A stretch of 64,000 nt of DNA from Thermodesulfobacteriota bacterium (GTDB lineage Bacteria > Desulfobacterota > WTBG01 > CAIYCZ01 > CAIRTM01). How positions within the stretch are numbered: the stretch's first letter is position 1; every line of letters starts with the position of its first letter. The stretch covers positions 1-64,000 of the forward strand of contig JAOAHH010000134.1 of the NCBI GenBank assembly GCA_026415325.1. The letters are read 5' to 3'. Position numbers and translations under genes: made by a program. Of this stretch, positions 33,763 through 43,739 are shown piece by piece. Below the pieces are notes generated by a model, which saw only the letters and a list, made by a program, of their open reading frames with translations, was not told where the DNA came from and made no database searches.

Positions 33763-34050
33763 TCACAGGGAAACAGCCAGATACTGGTGGTAACGGGGGT
33801 GGGTAGCAATGTAGTGTCTGATATAGGAACAGCTTGCTGCAATCCGGTATCCACGTTCTACCGCATAACTAAGGCCTGCCTCTGCGAGGCGGGCTGCGAG
33901 AGTGCCACCGCGAAGCTCGGGAGGGACATAGGTATTGGTAAAATCGATAATGCCACCATCTCGGATGCTATAGCTAAGCAAAGCTTTTGCTCCTTCGTAC
34001 TCGATAAAAAACATTTGCTGTGTTGGATTGTGCATAACCTGGTGGTCCAT
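33763..34050 (-). CDS. Small GNAT acetyltransferase (YidJ/NATD1-like)
   Basis: 95 residues from ATG 34050, chosen because AAGGGG lies 8 nt upstream. The minimal GNAT family of about 90-100 residues has FFIEYEGAKALLSYS, then TYVPPELRGGTLAARLAEAGLSYA, the acetyl-CoA pyrophosphate loop, and ends with CSYIRHYIATHP. Substrate unknown. The gene lies 27 nt upstream of the radical SAM gene on the same strand. Confidence 0.85.
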   Translation of the reverse strand: MDHQVMHNPTQQMFFIEYEGAKALLSYSIRDGGIIDFTNTYVPPELRGGTLAARLAEAGLSYAVERGYRIAASCSYIRHYIATHPRYHQYLAVSL

Positions 34051-34241
34051 AGAATATCCCCTTGGCATAGGGACAGATGTTATGTGCCTATTCTAAACAA
34101 TACCACATCCTGGCGCTCTCAACCAGTGCTCTTGTGCACGTTCTGTAATGTACAAAACGATGGATTCGTTAAAAGAAGGTAGAGGGGAGTACTGGCAGTG
34201 GAAATAAATATCGGTTGAAAGGAACTCTGCAGAAAAGATTT

Positions 34242-34502
34242 TTAGTTATGCTGGTCTTCGCCAGTTTCTCGTTGATACAAGCTCAGTGCATAGTCAAGAG
34301 AGCTGATAACCGTATTTTGGTTGTTTATGGAGACAAAAAGATCGTAGATCTTTGTTTTGATATGTGCATACCGGGCAAGCTCTCGAGCATAATGTTCCTG
34401 AACAGCTTCAAGATAATGAATCCGTTTTGTCATTTCGTCGACCTTATGTTTGAGCGCCGCGATTTGCTGAAGGAACTTCTCTCTTTCTTCATCATGATCC
34501 AT
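34242..34502 (-). CDS. Short coiled-coil protein
   Basis: 86 residues from ATG 34502 (AGGGG 6-7 nt upstream). Strongly heptad-patterned helix from about 8 to 60 (EEREKFLQQIAALKHKVD), without a membrane segment. No recognisable family; likely a small structural or adaptor protein. Confidence 0.6.
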   Translation of the reverse strand: MDHDEEREKFLQQIAALKHKVDEMTKRIHYLEAVQEHYARELARYAHIKTKIYDLFVSINNQNTVISSLDYALSLYQRETGEDQHN

Positions 34503-34651
34503 AGCATCCCCTGCACCGTCGTGTAACGATGTTGTTGTGTTTTCTGTCTTAATAGATCGACAAAAATTAAAATATCTTAAAGGCATTTTCAATGGTTCAA
34601 GAGAAAGGCATAACGTCGCGCATTGATTTGGTATCAGGTGCTGGTCTGTGT

Positions 34652-36187
34652 TCAGAACCTCATCTGACGGTCAAGGCTCCGGTACTGGATTGCCTCGGCA
34701 ATATGCGCAACAGCGATGTGTTCGGATGCCTCAAGATCTGCAATCGTGCGGGCAACTTTGAGGATGCGGGTATAGGCGCGGGCTGAGAGTCCGAGTTTGT
34801 CAATCGCCTGTTCAAGCAACCGGTGGCATTCCTGATCAATATGGCAAAACGAGCGGATATGACGGCTGTTCATCTGTGCATTGCAGTAGATTTTTGAGCG
34901 GCAGAATCGGTTATGCTGGATCATGCGCGCAGCATTGACGCGCTCCTGAATAACAGAGGAAGGCTCGGCTTGATGGGTGCGGGAAAGTTCTGCGTAACTG
35001 AGCGGCGGCACCTCGATATGGAGATCGATCCGGTCAAGGAGCGGCCCAGAAATTTTTGCCATATACCGCTGGATCTGAAGAGTTGTGCACGTACACTCAT
35101 GCTTCGGGTCTGCATAATAGCCGCACGGGCAGGGATTCATCGCAGCAACCAGCATAAACCGCGACGGATAGGTAATCGATGTGAGCGCCCTTGAAATCGT
35201 AACACACCCGTCTTCCAAGGGTTGACGCATGACCTCAAGCGCATTTTTTTTGAACTCCGGGAGCTCATCCAAAAACAGCACGCCATTATGCGCAAGGCTT
35301 ACTTCGCCCGGCCGTGGAATTGTACCGCCGCCGATAAGGCCTGCATCGGAAATGGTATGGTGCGGCGAGCGGAACGGTCGGTTGACGACAAGCGGATGAT
35401 CGTGGCCGAGCAATCCTGCCACACTGTGAATTTTTGTTGTTTCCAGTGCTTCATCAAAACTCATGCGCGGCATGATGGTCGGAATGCGTTTCGCGAGCAT
35501 GGTTTTGCCAGAGCCCGGTGGCCCCATCATCAAAATGTTATGTCCGCCGGCCGCGGCAATTTCAAGCGCCCGTTTGGCATGCTCTTGCCCTTTGACATCT
35601 GAAAAATCGATTGAAAAATCCTGCAAGCGTTGGAAGATATCCTGAACTTTTACAGCCGTAGGCTGGATATGCAGGCTGCCGTTCAGAAACTCGACAACCT
35701 CTGCAAGGGTTTCTACGCCGATCACGGTAATTCCGTCAACCAGCGCTGCTTCAGGTGCATTATCGCGTGGTAAAATAATACCGTGCATGCCGCGAAGTTT
35801 GCATGCTGCTGCTACCGGAAGTGCACCACGAACCGGCTTAACCCTGCCGTCAAGCGAAAGCTCGCCGAGGAGGATAAACTTTTTGAGCATTTCACCGTCC
35901 TGTACCGTCTTGGATGCTGCAAGGATGCCCACAGCAATCGGCAGGTCAAAAGCAGACCCCTCTTTTTTGACGTCAGCAGGCGCAAGATTGACGGTTATTC
36001 TGGTGCTCGGGAAATTGTACCCCATGTTTTTGATGGCGGACTTTACCCGGTCTTTGCTCTCCTTAACCGCGCCGTCAGGCAGCCCGACGGTTGCAAACGA
36101 GGGAAGCCCTGAGCTGATATCAATTTCAACTTCAACACAATAGGCATCAATGCCGTGGATGGCGCTGCTGAACGTCTTGGCAAGCAT
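34652..36187 (-). CDS. YifB/ComM family Mg-chelatase-like AAA+ ATPase
   Basis: 511 residues. The N-terminal Lon-protease-like fold is without catalytic dyad ([22 protein letters not shown]), then comes an AAA+ core with GPPGSGKT near 220, Walker [11 protein letters not shown] and a C-terminal lid with [19 protein letters not shown]. ComM in Haemophilus and Vibrio is a branch-migrating helicase for natural transformation; YifB is the general name. The [14 protein letters not shown] insertion has Cys in the pattern common to the family. Confidence 0.93.
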   Translation of the reverse strand: MLAKTFSSAIHGIDAYCVEVEIDISSGLPSFATVGLPDGAVKESKDRVKSAIKNMGYNFPSTRITVNLAPADVKKEGSAFDLPIAVGILAASKTVQDGEMLKKFILLGELSLDGRVKPVRGALPVAAACKLRGMHGIILPRDNAPEAALVDGITVIGVETLAEVVEFLNGSLHIQPTAVKVQDIFQRLQDFSIDFSDVKGQEHAKRALEIAAAGGHNILMMGPPGSGKTMLAKRIPTIMPRMSFDEALETTKIHSVAGLLGHDHPLVVNRPFRSPHHTISDAGLIGGGTIPRPGEVSLAHNGVLFLDELPEFKKNALEVMRQPLEDGCVTISRALTSITYPSRFMLVAAMNPCPCGYYADPKHECTCTTLQIQRYMAKISGPLLDRIDLHIEVPPLSYAELSRTHQAEPSSVIQERVNAARMIQHNRFCRSKIYCNAQMNSRHIRSFCHIDQECHRLLEQAIDKLGLSARAYTRILKVARTIADLEASEHIAVAHIAEAIQYRSLDRQMRF

Positions 36188-36357
36188 AGGGCACCTGCTT
36201 TATGGCCGGAGAGTCGAAAATAAATCGGTGGGGCAGGTGGCTGCAAATATAAAAAGTAATCGTATGGTATGTGGCATTTCCCCTCCCTTGTTTTTTGGGC
36301 GTTGCTCTGGTTCATTTCTCTCATACCAAGAAAAACGACAAAACGCAAGTTTCCGCA

Positions 36358-37212
36358 TCAGCACCGTGGTGCGTGTTTCCAGAAAATGTTTCTTAGTCTG
36401 ATTGAGAAGCGCAGCCTGAGAACATCGCGTCGGAATCGTTGCGGACTCGGTGCTGATATCTGCAAAAAATACACGGCATCATGCTGATCGAAAGGATAAC
36501 CCAGTTTGCCAAGCTTCACCATTGAACGACAGAGCCTGAGCACATTTGCACGCCGTGCTGCTGCGGTTGACCGCTGCAGCACCCGGGATTTATCCCAGTC
36601 GATAATGTATACCTGCTCGGGATTATTGGTGTTGATAAGAATATTTTTCATGTTCAGATCGCCATGTGCAAGACCCTGCTCGTGCATATGCCTGACAAGG
36701 CTTGCGACCCGGTCAAGAATACGTCGTTTTGCAACAAGAAAATGGTGTGGATCGTGCTGCCAAAGCCGGAACATATACGTGGGGAGATCACAACACCCGG
36801 CAAGCTCTTTGACAAAGAGGTAACCTTTCCACATGCCGTTCGGGCTGCGCACCGATACTGCTGCGAGCACCGAAGCCGTGGGCAACCCCACCGATGCTGC
36901 ATGCGCACACACTGCAAGCTCGTGAAAAGGTCGTCGATCGTTCATATAATAAGCGCGGTTGAATACACGAATGATTCCACCCCTCAAGTATTGCCGGATG
37001 ATCATCCGTTCGCCTGGTTTGCCGTGAATCGGCACACTACCGATCGCGCCCCTCCCCGTACGCCCATCGGTTGCAGCCTGCTGGAGCAGTGTCTCAGGCT
37101 GGTCAATGCCTTGCTCAAGAAGACAGGAGCGGTATTTGGTACACACCACCATGCGTACGTCACCGCGATCGATGAATTCATACCCTTCGGGGATCTTTAT
37201 ATCGCTCTTCAT
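36358..37212 (-). CDS. WaaP/KdkA-like lipopolysaccharide-core kinase family protein
   Basis: 284 residues from ATG 37212, though ATG 37221 and 37239 are also open. Protein-kinase-like fold: RQYLRGG (glycine/arginine loop), FHELAVCAHAASVGLPT, catalytic loop HGDLNMKNILI and metal-binding IIDWDKSR. These match 3-deoxy-D-manno-octulosonic acid kinase and LPS heptose kinase families that phosphorylate the inner core at the cytoplasmic face. It follows the flavoprotein gene by about 10 nt. Confidence 0.82.
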   Translation of the reverse strand: MKSDIKIPEGYEFIDRGDVRMVVCTKYRSCLLEQGIDQPETLLQQAATDGRTGRGAIGSVPIHGKPGERMIIRQYLRGGIIRVFNRAYYMNDRRPFHELAVCAHAASVGLPTASVLAAVSVRSPNGMWKGYLFVKELAGCCDLPTYMFRLWQHDPHHFLVAKRRILDRVASLVRHMHEQGLAHGDLNMKNILINTNNPEQVYIIDWDKSRVLQRSTAAARRANVLRLCRSMVKLGKLGYPFDQHDAVYFLQISAPSPQRFRRDVLRLRFSIRLRNIFWKHAPRC

Positions 37213-37222
37213 CACGATCATG

Positions 37223-38356
37223 TCACCATGCTGCGGCAATCATATCCCCCACGGTTTCAGCGATACTGAGACACGCGGTAAGGCCGGGCGACTCGATGCC
37301 GATGAGGTTGATAATTCCCGGCAGTCCCCGTTCATGTTCATGGCAAATTACGAAATCGCGAAACGTCTCGCCCGGTCCCTGTAGTTTTGGACGGATGCCT
37401 GCCATATCAGGTTGCAGATCAGAAAACGAAACAAACGGAAGATAGGGTTGTATACTCTCATAAAACTGCTTGGCATGTGCAGGGTCAACAGAATAATCAA
37501 GACGATCGACATAAACGGCATTCGGGCCGAGTCGCACGGTTCCGTCAAGCGAGCGCGTTATATGGATGCCAAGTCCTCGCAAATCTTTGAACGGCGGCGG
37601 ATAAATCAGGTGCTTAAGGTTCCGGGCCGCAGGGTTCCGCAAGAAGAAATATTCGCCTTTGCAAAAAAAGAGACGATAGCCGGCGGTGTCACAGTCGATA
37701 CCCATAGATGCAGCAATATGCTGTGCCCCGAGTCCGGCCGCATTTACAAACCATCGACAGGTAAGCCGCTCTTCACTACCCGAGGGGGCACGATACAGAA
37801 CGGTCGTTGCGGCATTTCCCGGAACAACGTTGATGACATCATGTTGATACGCAATAACCGCGCCCATGCTGAGAGCGCGCGCTTCAAGCCGCGCCATGAG
37901 CTGATGGGAATCGATGATACCGGTCGATGGCGAATACAAAGCGCCCCATGCCGTGACCTGTGGTTCCATGCGGCGCAGCTCCGTACCATCTATCAGCTTG
38001 AGGTCGTCGATACCGTTGGCAGTTCCTGTTTGGAACAGTGTTCGGATGGTTTCCATCTCCGGAGCATCTGCGGCAAGAATGAGCTTTCCCGTGCGCTGAT
38101 GCGGTACGTGTGCAGCGCGGCAGAAATCATACAGCATACGGTTACCGGCAACACACAGGCGGGCCTTCAGGCTGCCGGAAGGGTAATAAATGCCAGCATG
38201 GATGACTTCACTGTTCCTGCTTGAGGTCTCTTGGCCGAATTTACCGTGTCGTTCAAGCACCGCAATAGAATTACCGGAAAACCGTTGTGCAACATGAGCG
38301 GCAATGGCAAGCCCAACAACCCCGGCACCGATAATGAGAATATCAAAGGCGATCAT
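37223..38356 (-). CDS. FAD-dependent L-2-hydroxyglutarate oxidase/dehydrogenase-like protein
   Basis: 377 residues. N-terminal dinucleotide-binding GAGVVGLAIA (about 10-19) and the family motif ETSSRNSEVIHAGIYYP (about 43-59), the hallmark of the L2HGDH/LhgO group within the glycine-oxidase/DAO fold. The C-terminal IGIESPGLTACLSIAE closes the FAD site. Predicted to oxidise L-2-hydroxyglutarate to 2-oxoglutarate; some relatives act on glycerol-3-phosphate, so the substrate is inferred. Confidence 0.87.
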   Translation of the reverse strand: MIAFDILIIGAGVVGLAIAAHVAQRFSGNSIAVLERHGKFGQETSSRNSEVIHAGIYYPSGSLKARLCVAGNRMLYDFCRAAHVPHQRTGKLILAADAPEMETIRTLFQTGTANGIDDLKLIDGTELRRMEPQVTAWGALYSPSTGIIDSHQLMARLEARALSMGAVIAYQHDVINVVPGNAATTVLYRAPSGSEERLTCRWFVNAAGLGAQHIAASMGIDCDTAGYRLFFCKGEYFFLRNPAARNLKHLIYPPPFKDLRGLGIHITRSLDGTVRLGPNAVYVDRLDYSVDPAHAKQFYESIQPYLPFVSFSDLQPDMAGIRPKLQGPGETFRDFVICHEHERGLPGIINLIGIESPGLTACLSIAETVGDMIAAAW

Positions 38357-38512
38357 GGAGTTCTATGCATTTGAAGTATGGTTGCAGCGATTATATCAGA
38401 TAATAATGTTCGGCATATATTTTTTATGTTTGCTACCTATTTTACTAAAGTTTTTGGCCAGCCAAACGATGCAATACCTAAACGCTTGTCACCTTTATGT
38501 AGAATACTTCCT

Positions 38513-38701
38513 ATGAACAAAAAAGATCGAGAACTCATCGAACAGATTGAAGCCCTTGAGGAAATCATTTCGTGGCTTGAACAGAAAGAAAAAACAGACC
38601 TTTCTGAGGCTTCGGCTACGATGTCCGTTGATGAAGACGAAGTCGACGAATGGCTTCGCTCACCAGAACTGGAAAAGGTCAGGGAATGGTTGAAGAAATA
38701 G
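38513..38701 (+). CDS. Small acidic helical protein
   Basis: 62 residues from ATG 38513; the open frame extends upstream but the added residues are unlike a normal protein and would overlap the promoter side of the flavoprotein gene. Very acidic, two helices (ELIEQIEALEEIISWLEQKE and SPELEKVREWLKK), no membrane segment. No clear ribosome site. Function unknown. It ends 15 nt before the end of the convergent permease gene. Confidence 0.5.
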   Translation: MNKKDRELIEQIEALEEIISWLEQKEKTDLSEASATMSVDEDEVDEWLRSPELEKVREWLKK

Positions 38702-38716
38702 CCCTGACGGCCACTC

Positions 38717-39544
38717 CTACCACTGCATCCGGTTATCGATCATATCCCGCAGCACTTCCCCAAAAATATTAAACAACAAAACCGTGCCGGCTATGGCGCA
38801 GCCGGGGAAAATTACCATCCACGGCGCGGAAGGTAAAAACCCTCGATAGAGACTGATCATTGATCCCCATGCTGGCGTGGGTGGCTGAATCCCAAGCCCG
38901 AGAAAGCTGAGCGCAGCCTCGGCAAAAATAAATGATCCGATCTTGAGGCTTGCTGCAACCAGAGCGATCGAGATGCAGTTGGGCAGTACATGGACGGCAA
39001 TAATCCGCATCGAGGAACACCCCACGGCCCGGGCGGCATCGATGAATTGCTCCTCTTTCAGCGAGAGTGCCACACCCCGAAACAGCCGAGCAAATGATGC
39101 CCATCCTGCAATACAGAGTGCGAATACCGTTGCGCCGATGCCGGGCGGCAATACAACTGCTACCGCGATCGCAAGCAAAAGGCTTGGAAATGCAAGAAAA
39201 AGGTCGATCGTCATCGACAGCGCGGCGTCAAGAGCGCCCCCGCAGTATCCAGAAATCAACCCGATACACAATCCTATACCCAGCGACACAACCGTCGCAC
39301 TCAGCCCGATGGCAAGCGATGTGCGTCCGGCGTAAAGCACTCTGCTCAAAATATCCCTGCCAAGCGTATCAGTCCCCATAAGATGCCGTGTGCTTGGGGG
39401 CTGTTTGACACAGTCAAGATCGACAGCCACCGGATCATACGGAGCAAGCAATGGCGCTGCTGCTGCACACAGCAGTACCAAAATGATTCCTGTACCGAGT
39501 ATCTTACATAGCAACAATGCCCGTACCTTATTGAACGTACGCAT
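38717..39544 (-). CDS. DppC/NikC-like peptide or nickel ABC transporter permease
   Basis: 275 residues from ATG 39544, which matches where family members begin; a GTG at 39604 would overlap the upstream gene. Typical N-terminus APLLAPYDPVAVDL and HLMGTDTLGRDILSR, six helices, EAA loop AARAVGCSSMRIIAVHVLPN. It pairs with the DppB-like protein; no ATPase or binding protein gene is adjacent. Confidence 0.88.
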   Translation of the reverse strand: MRTFNKVRALLLCKILGTGIILVLLCAAAAPLLAPYDPVAVDLDCVKQPPSTRHLMGTDTLGRDILSRVLYAGRTSLAIGLSATVVSLGIGLCIGLISGYCGGALDAALSMTIDLFLAFPSLLLAIAVAVVLPPGIGATVFALCIAGWASFARLFRGVALSLKEEQFIDAARAVGCSSMRIIAVHVLPNCISIALVAASLKIGSFIFAEAALSFLGLGIQPPTPAWGSMISLYRGFLPSAPWMVIFPGCAIAGTVLLFNIFGEVLRDMIDNRMQW

Positions 39545-39567
39545 CGCTGTGTCTTTTGCCGAGGTGT

Positions 39568-40506
39568 TTACATTTTTTTGCTGTGTCTTATTCTGGGATC
39601 GCACAGAGCATAGGTTAGGTCAACAACAAGATTGACCACGACAAACAGCACGGCGCCAATCAAGACACACCCGAGCACCACCGGATAGTCGCGTCGAAAC
39701 ACGCCTTCAACCGCGTATCGGCCGATACCGTCCCACCCGAAAATTGTTTCTGTCAACACCGCACCGTTAAGGAAACTGCCGAAATCAAGCCCAATCATGG
39801 TGATCACCGGAATCAGTGCGTTTTTGAGTGCATGCCGGAGGATTACCCCTGCTGCCGGAAGCCCTTTTGCCCGCGCCGTGGTGATATAGGGCTGGGCAAG
39901 GACGTCGATCATGCTTGCCCTGGTAATCCGGGCAAGCGATGCCGCTGCATGCACCCCAAGAGTGCTTGCTGGTAATACCAAAAACATAAGCCTACCACCA
40001 TCACTTCCTGCAGGGGGGAGAAGCTTCAGCACAAAACAAAACACATACATAAGCAGCAATCCCAGCCAAAAGACTGGCATCGCAATAAAGGTTGCCGTCA
40101 GCATAAGACAGCAGCGGTCTATCAACCTTCCCCTGAATACCGCCATCACAACGCCGATCCCGATTCCACAACCAGCTGCGACACACAGCGCTGCACAAGC
40201 AAGTTGGAACGTTCTCGGTAATTTTTCAGCAAGATCTTCAGCGACTCGTCTGTTGGTGTAGTAGGAGTGTCCAAATTCTCCCCGCACAAGCAACTTCAGA
40301 TAACCCACGTACTGTGCTGCAACCGAGGCATTGTTACCAAATTCTTGTGAAAAACGCGCTATAACTTCGGCATCGGCACGTTCACCGGCAAGCCCGTAGG
40401 CAGGATCACCCGGCAGTGCCTTGAGCAAGAAGAATGTAATCATAGTAATGCCCATAATTGTGGGCACAACCATAAGTGTGCGTTGCACTGTGTAATAAAC
40501 GTTCAT
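39568..40506 (-). CDS. DppB/NikB-like peptide or nickel ABC transporter permease
   Basis: 312 residues. Six membrane helices, N-terminal VPTIMGITMITFFLLKALPGDPA typical of DppB, and the EAA-type loop TTARAKGLPAAGVILRHALKNALIP. It imports peptides, nickel or similar in the PepT family. The missing binding protein and ATPases must be encoded elsewhere. Confidence 0.9.
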   Translation of the reverse strand: MNVYYTVQRTLMVVPTIMGITMITFFLLKALPGDPAYGLAGERADAEVIARFSQEFGNNASVAAQYVGYLKLLVRGEFGHSYYTNRRVAEDLAEKLPRTFQLACAALCVAAGCGIGIGVVMAVFRGRLIDRCCLMLTATFIAMPVFWLGLLLMYVFCFVLKLLPPAGSDGGRLMFLVLPASTLGVHAAASLARITRASMIDVLAQPYITTARAKGLPAAGVILRHALKNALIPVITMIGLDFGSFLNGAVLTETIFGWDGIGRYAVEGVFRRDYPVVLGCVLIGAVLFVVVNLVVDLTYALCDPRIRHSKKM

Positions 40507-40632
40507 GCTTTCAGAAAATCAACCGATACAGATAACGTTTATTTTTCAAAAGGTTGCCCATTATCCGTGCATTAGGAGCCATCGATTCCCGAACCTGCGC
40601 GGATGAGTTCTCTTTACACGAGAAAAGACCTC

Positions 40633-43600
40633 ATGACAAGAGTCATTGCCATTACCGGCGGGAAAGGCGGCGTGGGCAAAACAAACATCAGCGTGAATCT
40701 TGCGCTTGTCCTTGCCGAGCTTGGGCACCGGGTGTGCCTGTTTGATGCCGATCTTGGCCTTGCCAACATCAATGTGCTGCTCGGCATTTATCCAGAGCAT
40801 GATCTTGAAGACGTAATCCTCAACAGTAAAAGCATCTCAGACATACTTATTCGTAATTATCAAGGTATCGATATTATTCCCGGGAGCTCGGGAGTCGAAC
40901 GGCTTGCAAATCTTTCGCAGGAGGACATCGACCGCATCGTCCAGTCTTTTGCGAGCCTTGACGCCTACGACTATTTTATCCTTGACACCTCCGCAGGAAT
41001 ATCGCGCAGTGTCATTTCATTTTGTCTTGCGGCTACCGATGTTGCATTGGTTATCACGCCGGAACCGACGTCGCTGACCGATGCCTATGCACTGCTCAAG
41101 GTGCTCTGCTTTAATGACTTTCGCGGCAAACCGAAAATCATCGTCAATCAGTGTAAAAACACAAGTCAGGCAAGTGCCGCATACAACAAACTCAAAGAGG
41201 TTGTCCATAAATATCTTACGCTGGATATCGTGCCGCTGGGCATTATTGTGCGCGACAAAAAATTCCCAGAAGCTGTACAGCGCCAGCAGCCACTGGTGCA
41301 CTTGTATCCGCAGTCAAGTGCGGCAAAATGCCTGCAGGTTATTGCCGCGCGCATTGTGGCAAATAAGCCTGAACCGTTTAGCGCAACCGGCATGACCGGC
41401 TTTTGGTCAAAATTTTTATCGATCGCCCGAATGCCGCTCAAACTCCCTGAGAAGCCTGAGCCGCAGCAGATCCAAACTGATGCAACCCACAACAATCAGC
41501 CGCTTCTGTCCGAACCTGCACCTTCAGCAGGTGAGCCACTCCGTGCCGAAACTCCCACGGCGACACCACCTGTACCGCCCTTGCATGAGCACGAAGTCCC
41601 CATGCAGCCAGAATCTCCTCGCACAACCGTATCAGGCAGTATATTTGATTTTATCGAGCATAAAATTCAGCTACCGACCCTTCCGAACATTCTGATCCGG
41701 TTACTTGATGCATGCGGCAACGACGCGACCGACATGCGGGATATTGCGGATATTATTGAAAAGGATCCTGCACTGTGCAGCCGTATCCTGCGCCTTGTCA
41801 ATTCATCCTACTACAGCCTTTCGCATAAAATCACCCATTTTGATCAGGCGCTGACACTGCTCGGTATCGATGCGGTCAGAAACATTGCCATCTCTGCCTC
41901 TGTATATCAGGTTTTTAACACTATGCAGAACTCAACATCCTTTGATGTTAAGGCGTTTTGGTGGCATTCGCTCAAGTGCGCGGTCACGGCACAGCTTATT
42001 GCAAAGGCCATCTCCTATACACGGCCTGACGAGGCGTTCCTGGCAGGGCTGTTGCATGATATCGGCAAAGCGGTGCAGGTTGCCTGCGGAGGGCAATCTG
42101 CCGCAACCCCTCTTACCAAAACCGCTGCGGGTGGGCAGATGCCAGAGCACCATGAAATCGGCGCATGGCTTGCAGGCCAGTGGCATTTGCAGCCCCTCAT
42201 TGCCGATGCGATACTTTACCATCATGAATCTCCTGCAAGAATTATGCATGCGCTGCCGCTGGTGAAAATCGTCTATGGCGCAAACCTTCTCAGTGCAGAA
42301 CCTGCTGAACCCTCTCCGCAGGTGCGAGCATCGACTGCACAACTTCTTGATATCGAACAGCAAACAATAGATGACATCGCTGTGCAAGCTTCCGAGCAAG
42401 TGGTGCATATTGCCCAAAGCCTTGAAATCGAGCTATCGCCCTTTTCCCCTGATCATGCTGTTCGAACAGAGCAGGATGACCGTGCGGCAACACGACTGAC
42501 GCATAAGGTCCGCGACCTTTCGCTGCTGCAAGGCACTCTGCAACAGTTTATCACTGCTTCGGATATTGATACACTCCTTCGCAGTGCCTATGATGGATTT
42601 GCCCTTCTTTTGCATATTTCTGCTCAACATACACGTATATTTGTGTATGATGCCGATCAGCAAATCCTCATCGGGACAGCCCCGCACACCCCGTTGCTGC
42701 ATGACCATATCAATGAATTGACAATTCCGACCGCAACACGAACGTCGCTGGTGAGCACATCCGTTGCCGAGTGCAGAAGTATTGATTCCTTTTCCTATGC
42801 CCAGCAGAGCATGCCAACGATTATCGATGAGCAGCTTATCCGCATTCTCGGCAAACAAGGCATGGTTTGTTTCCCCCTCAGTGTCCACCACACTCCGGTC
42901 GGTGCAGTGACTGTTGGCGTCAACCGTGATGAGCTCGATGCATTGCATGAAGACCGCGGGTTGCTGAACCTGTTGCTCGGGCAACTGGCCTTTGCCCTTG
43001 AAGCTGAAATAATGCGTCAAAAGCAGAGCAAAAAAATCCTTGCCGAGCGTCTATCCGCCGCAACCGCAGTAGCCAAAAAGGTCGCCCATGAGGTCAATAA
43101 TCCTTTAAGCATTATCAAAAACTATCTTAAAATTCTTGATATCAAACTCGCCGACCACAACATACCTACTGAGGAATTGACCATTATCAACGAGGAAATC
43201 GATCGTGTGTCCGGCATCATTGATAGTCTCTCAGATTTTTCACGCTCCAAAATACAAACCCTGGCGCCAGTACATATCAACGCGCTTATCAATGACCTTG
43301 TTATGATCACCGAGCCGACGCTCGCACAGCAGCATATCATGCTGGTGTTTACTCCTGATGCAACGGTGCCGCCAATTCTCAGCGATAAAAACGGGCTCAA
43401 ACAAATTATTATAAACCTCATAAAAAATGCTGCAGAAGCACTCAGCGGTGGCGGTACTATTTCGATTGCCACACACTATATTCCCGATCAAAGCTCGATC
43501 AAAATCACCATTACCGATAATGGCCCAGGACTGCCTGATTCGGTGAAAAACAGGTTGTTTGAGCCGTATATCAGTACTAAAGGACGCGGGCATGCAGGGC

Positions 43601-43725
43601 TTGGCCTTTCAATCGTGTATGGTGTGATTCAGGAGCTGCACGGCACCATATCATGCTCCAGTGAGAAAGGCCGCGGCACAACGTTTTCCATCATTTTGCC
43701 CGTTGCCGCACAGCAGTCCGGTTGA
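40633..43725 (+). CDS. MinD/FleN-HDOD-GAF-histidine kinase fusion protein
   Basis: 1030 residues from ATG 40633 (an in-frame ATG 40603 would add 10). Residues 1-255: MinD/FleN-type deviant Walker A ATPase, KGGVGKT (11-17), FDADLGLANINVLLG and LDTSAGI. Residues about 255-330: proline/glutamate-rich linker. About 336-580: HDOD domain (IQLPTLPNILIRLL, LHDIGK with His475-Asp476, YHHE). About 630-790: GAF-like domain. About 800-1030: histidine kinase with His819 in KKVAHEVNNPL, N box NLIKNAAEAL (about 928), DNGPGLPD and GLGLSIV. The HDOD-GAF-kinase part is a known layout; the covalent MinD-like module is unusual. It suggests a kinase whose location or ATP state is set by the polar ATPase. The REC hybrid follows 14 nt later. 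Confidence 0.9.
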   Translation: MTRVIAITGGKGGVGKTNISVNLALVLAELGHRVCLFDADLGLANINVLLGIYPEHDLEDVILNSKSISDILIRNYQGIDIIPGSSGVERLANLSQEDIDRIVQSFASLDAYDYFILDTSAGISRSVISFCLAATDVALVITPEPTSLTDAYALLKVLCFNDFRGKPKIIVNQCKNTSQASAAYNKLKEVVHKYLTLDIVPLGIIVRDKKFPEAVQRQQPLVHLYPQSSAAKCLQVIAARIVANKPEPFSATGMTGFWSKFLSIARMPLKLPEKPEPQQIQTDATHNNQPLLSEPAPSAGEPLRAETPTATPPVPPLHEHEVPMQPESPRTTVSGSIFDFIEHKIQLPTLPNILIRLLDACGNDATDMRDIADIIEKDPALCSRILRLVNSSYYSLSHKITHFDQALTLLGIDAVRNIAISASVYQVFNTMQNSTSFDVKAFWWHSLKCAVTAQLIAKAISYTRPDEAFLAGLLHDIGKAVQVACGGQSAATPLTKTAAGGQMPEHHEIGAWLAGQWHLQPLIADAILYHHESPARIMHALPLVKIVYGANLLSAEPAEPSPQVRASTAQLLDIEQQTIDDIAVQASEQVVHIAQSLEIELSPFSPDHAVRTEQDDRAATRLTHKVRDLSLLQGTLQQFITASDIDTLLRSAYDGFALLLHISAQHTRIFVYDADQQILIGTAPHTPLLHDHINELTIPTATRTSLVSTSVAECRSIDSFSYAQQSMPTIIDEQLIRILGKQGMVCFPLSVHHTPVGAVTVGVNRDELDALHEDRGLLNLLLGQLAFALEAEIMRQKQSKKILAERLSAATAVAKKVAHEVNNPLSIIKNYLKILDIKLADHNIPTEELTIINEEIDRVSGIIDSLSDFSRSKIQTLAPVHINALINDLVMITEPTLAQQHIMLVFTPDATVPPILSDKNGLKQIIINLIKNAAEALSGGGTISIATHYIPDQSSIKITITDNGPGLPDSVKNRLFEPYISTKGRGHAGLGLSIVYGVIQELHGTISCSSEKGRGTTFSIILPVAAQQSG

Positions 43726-43739
43726 GCCGGTACTCATCT

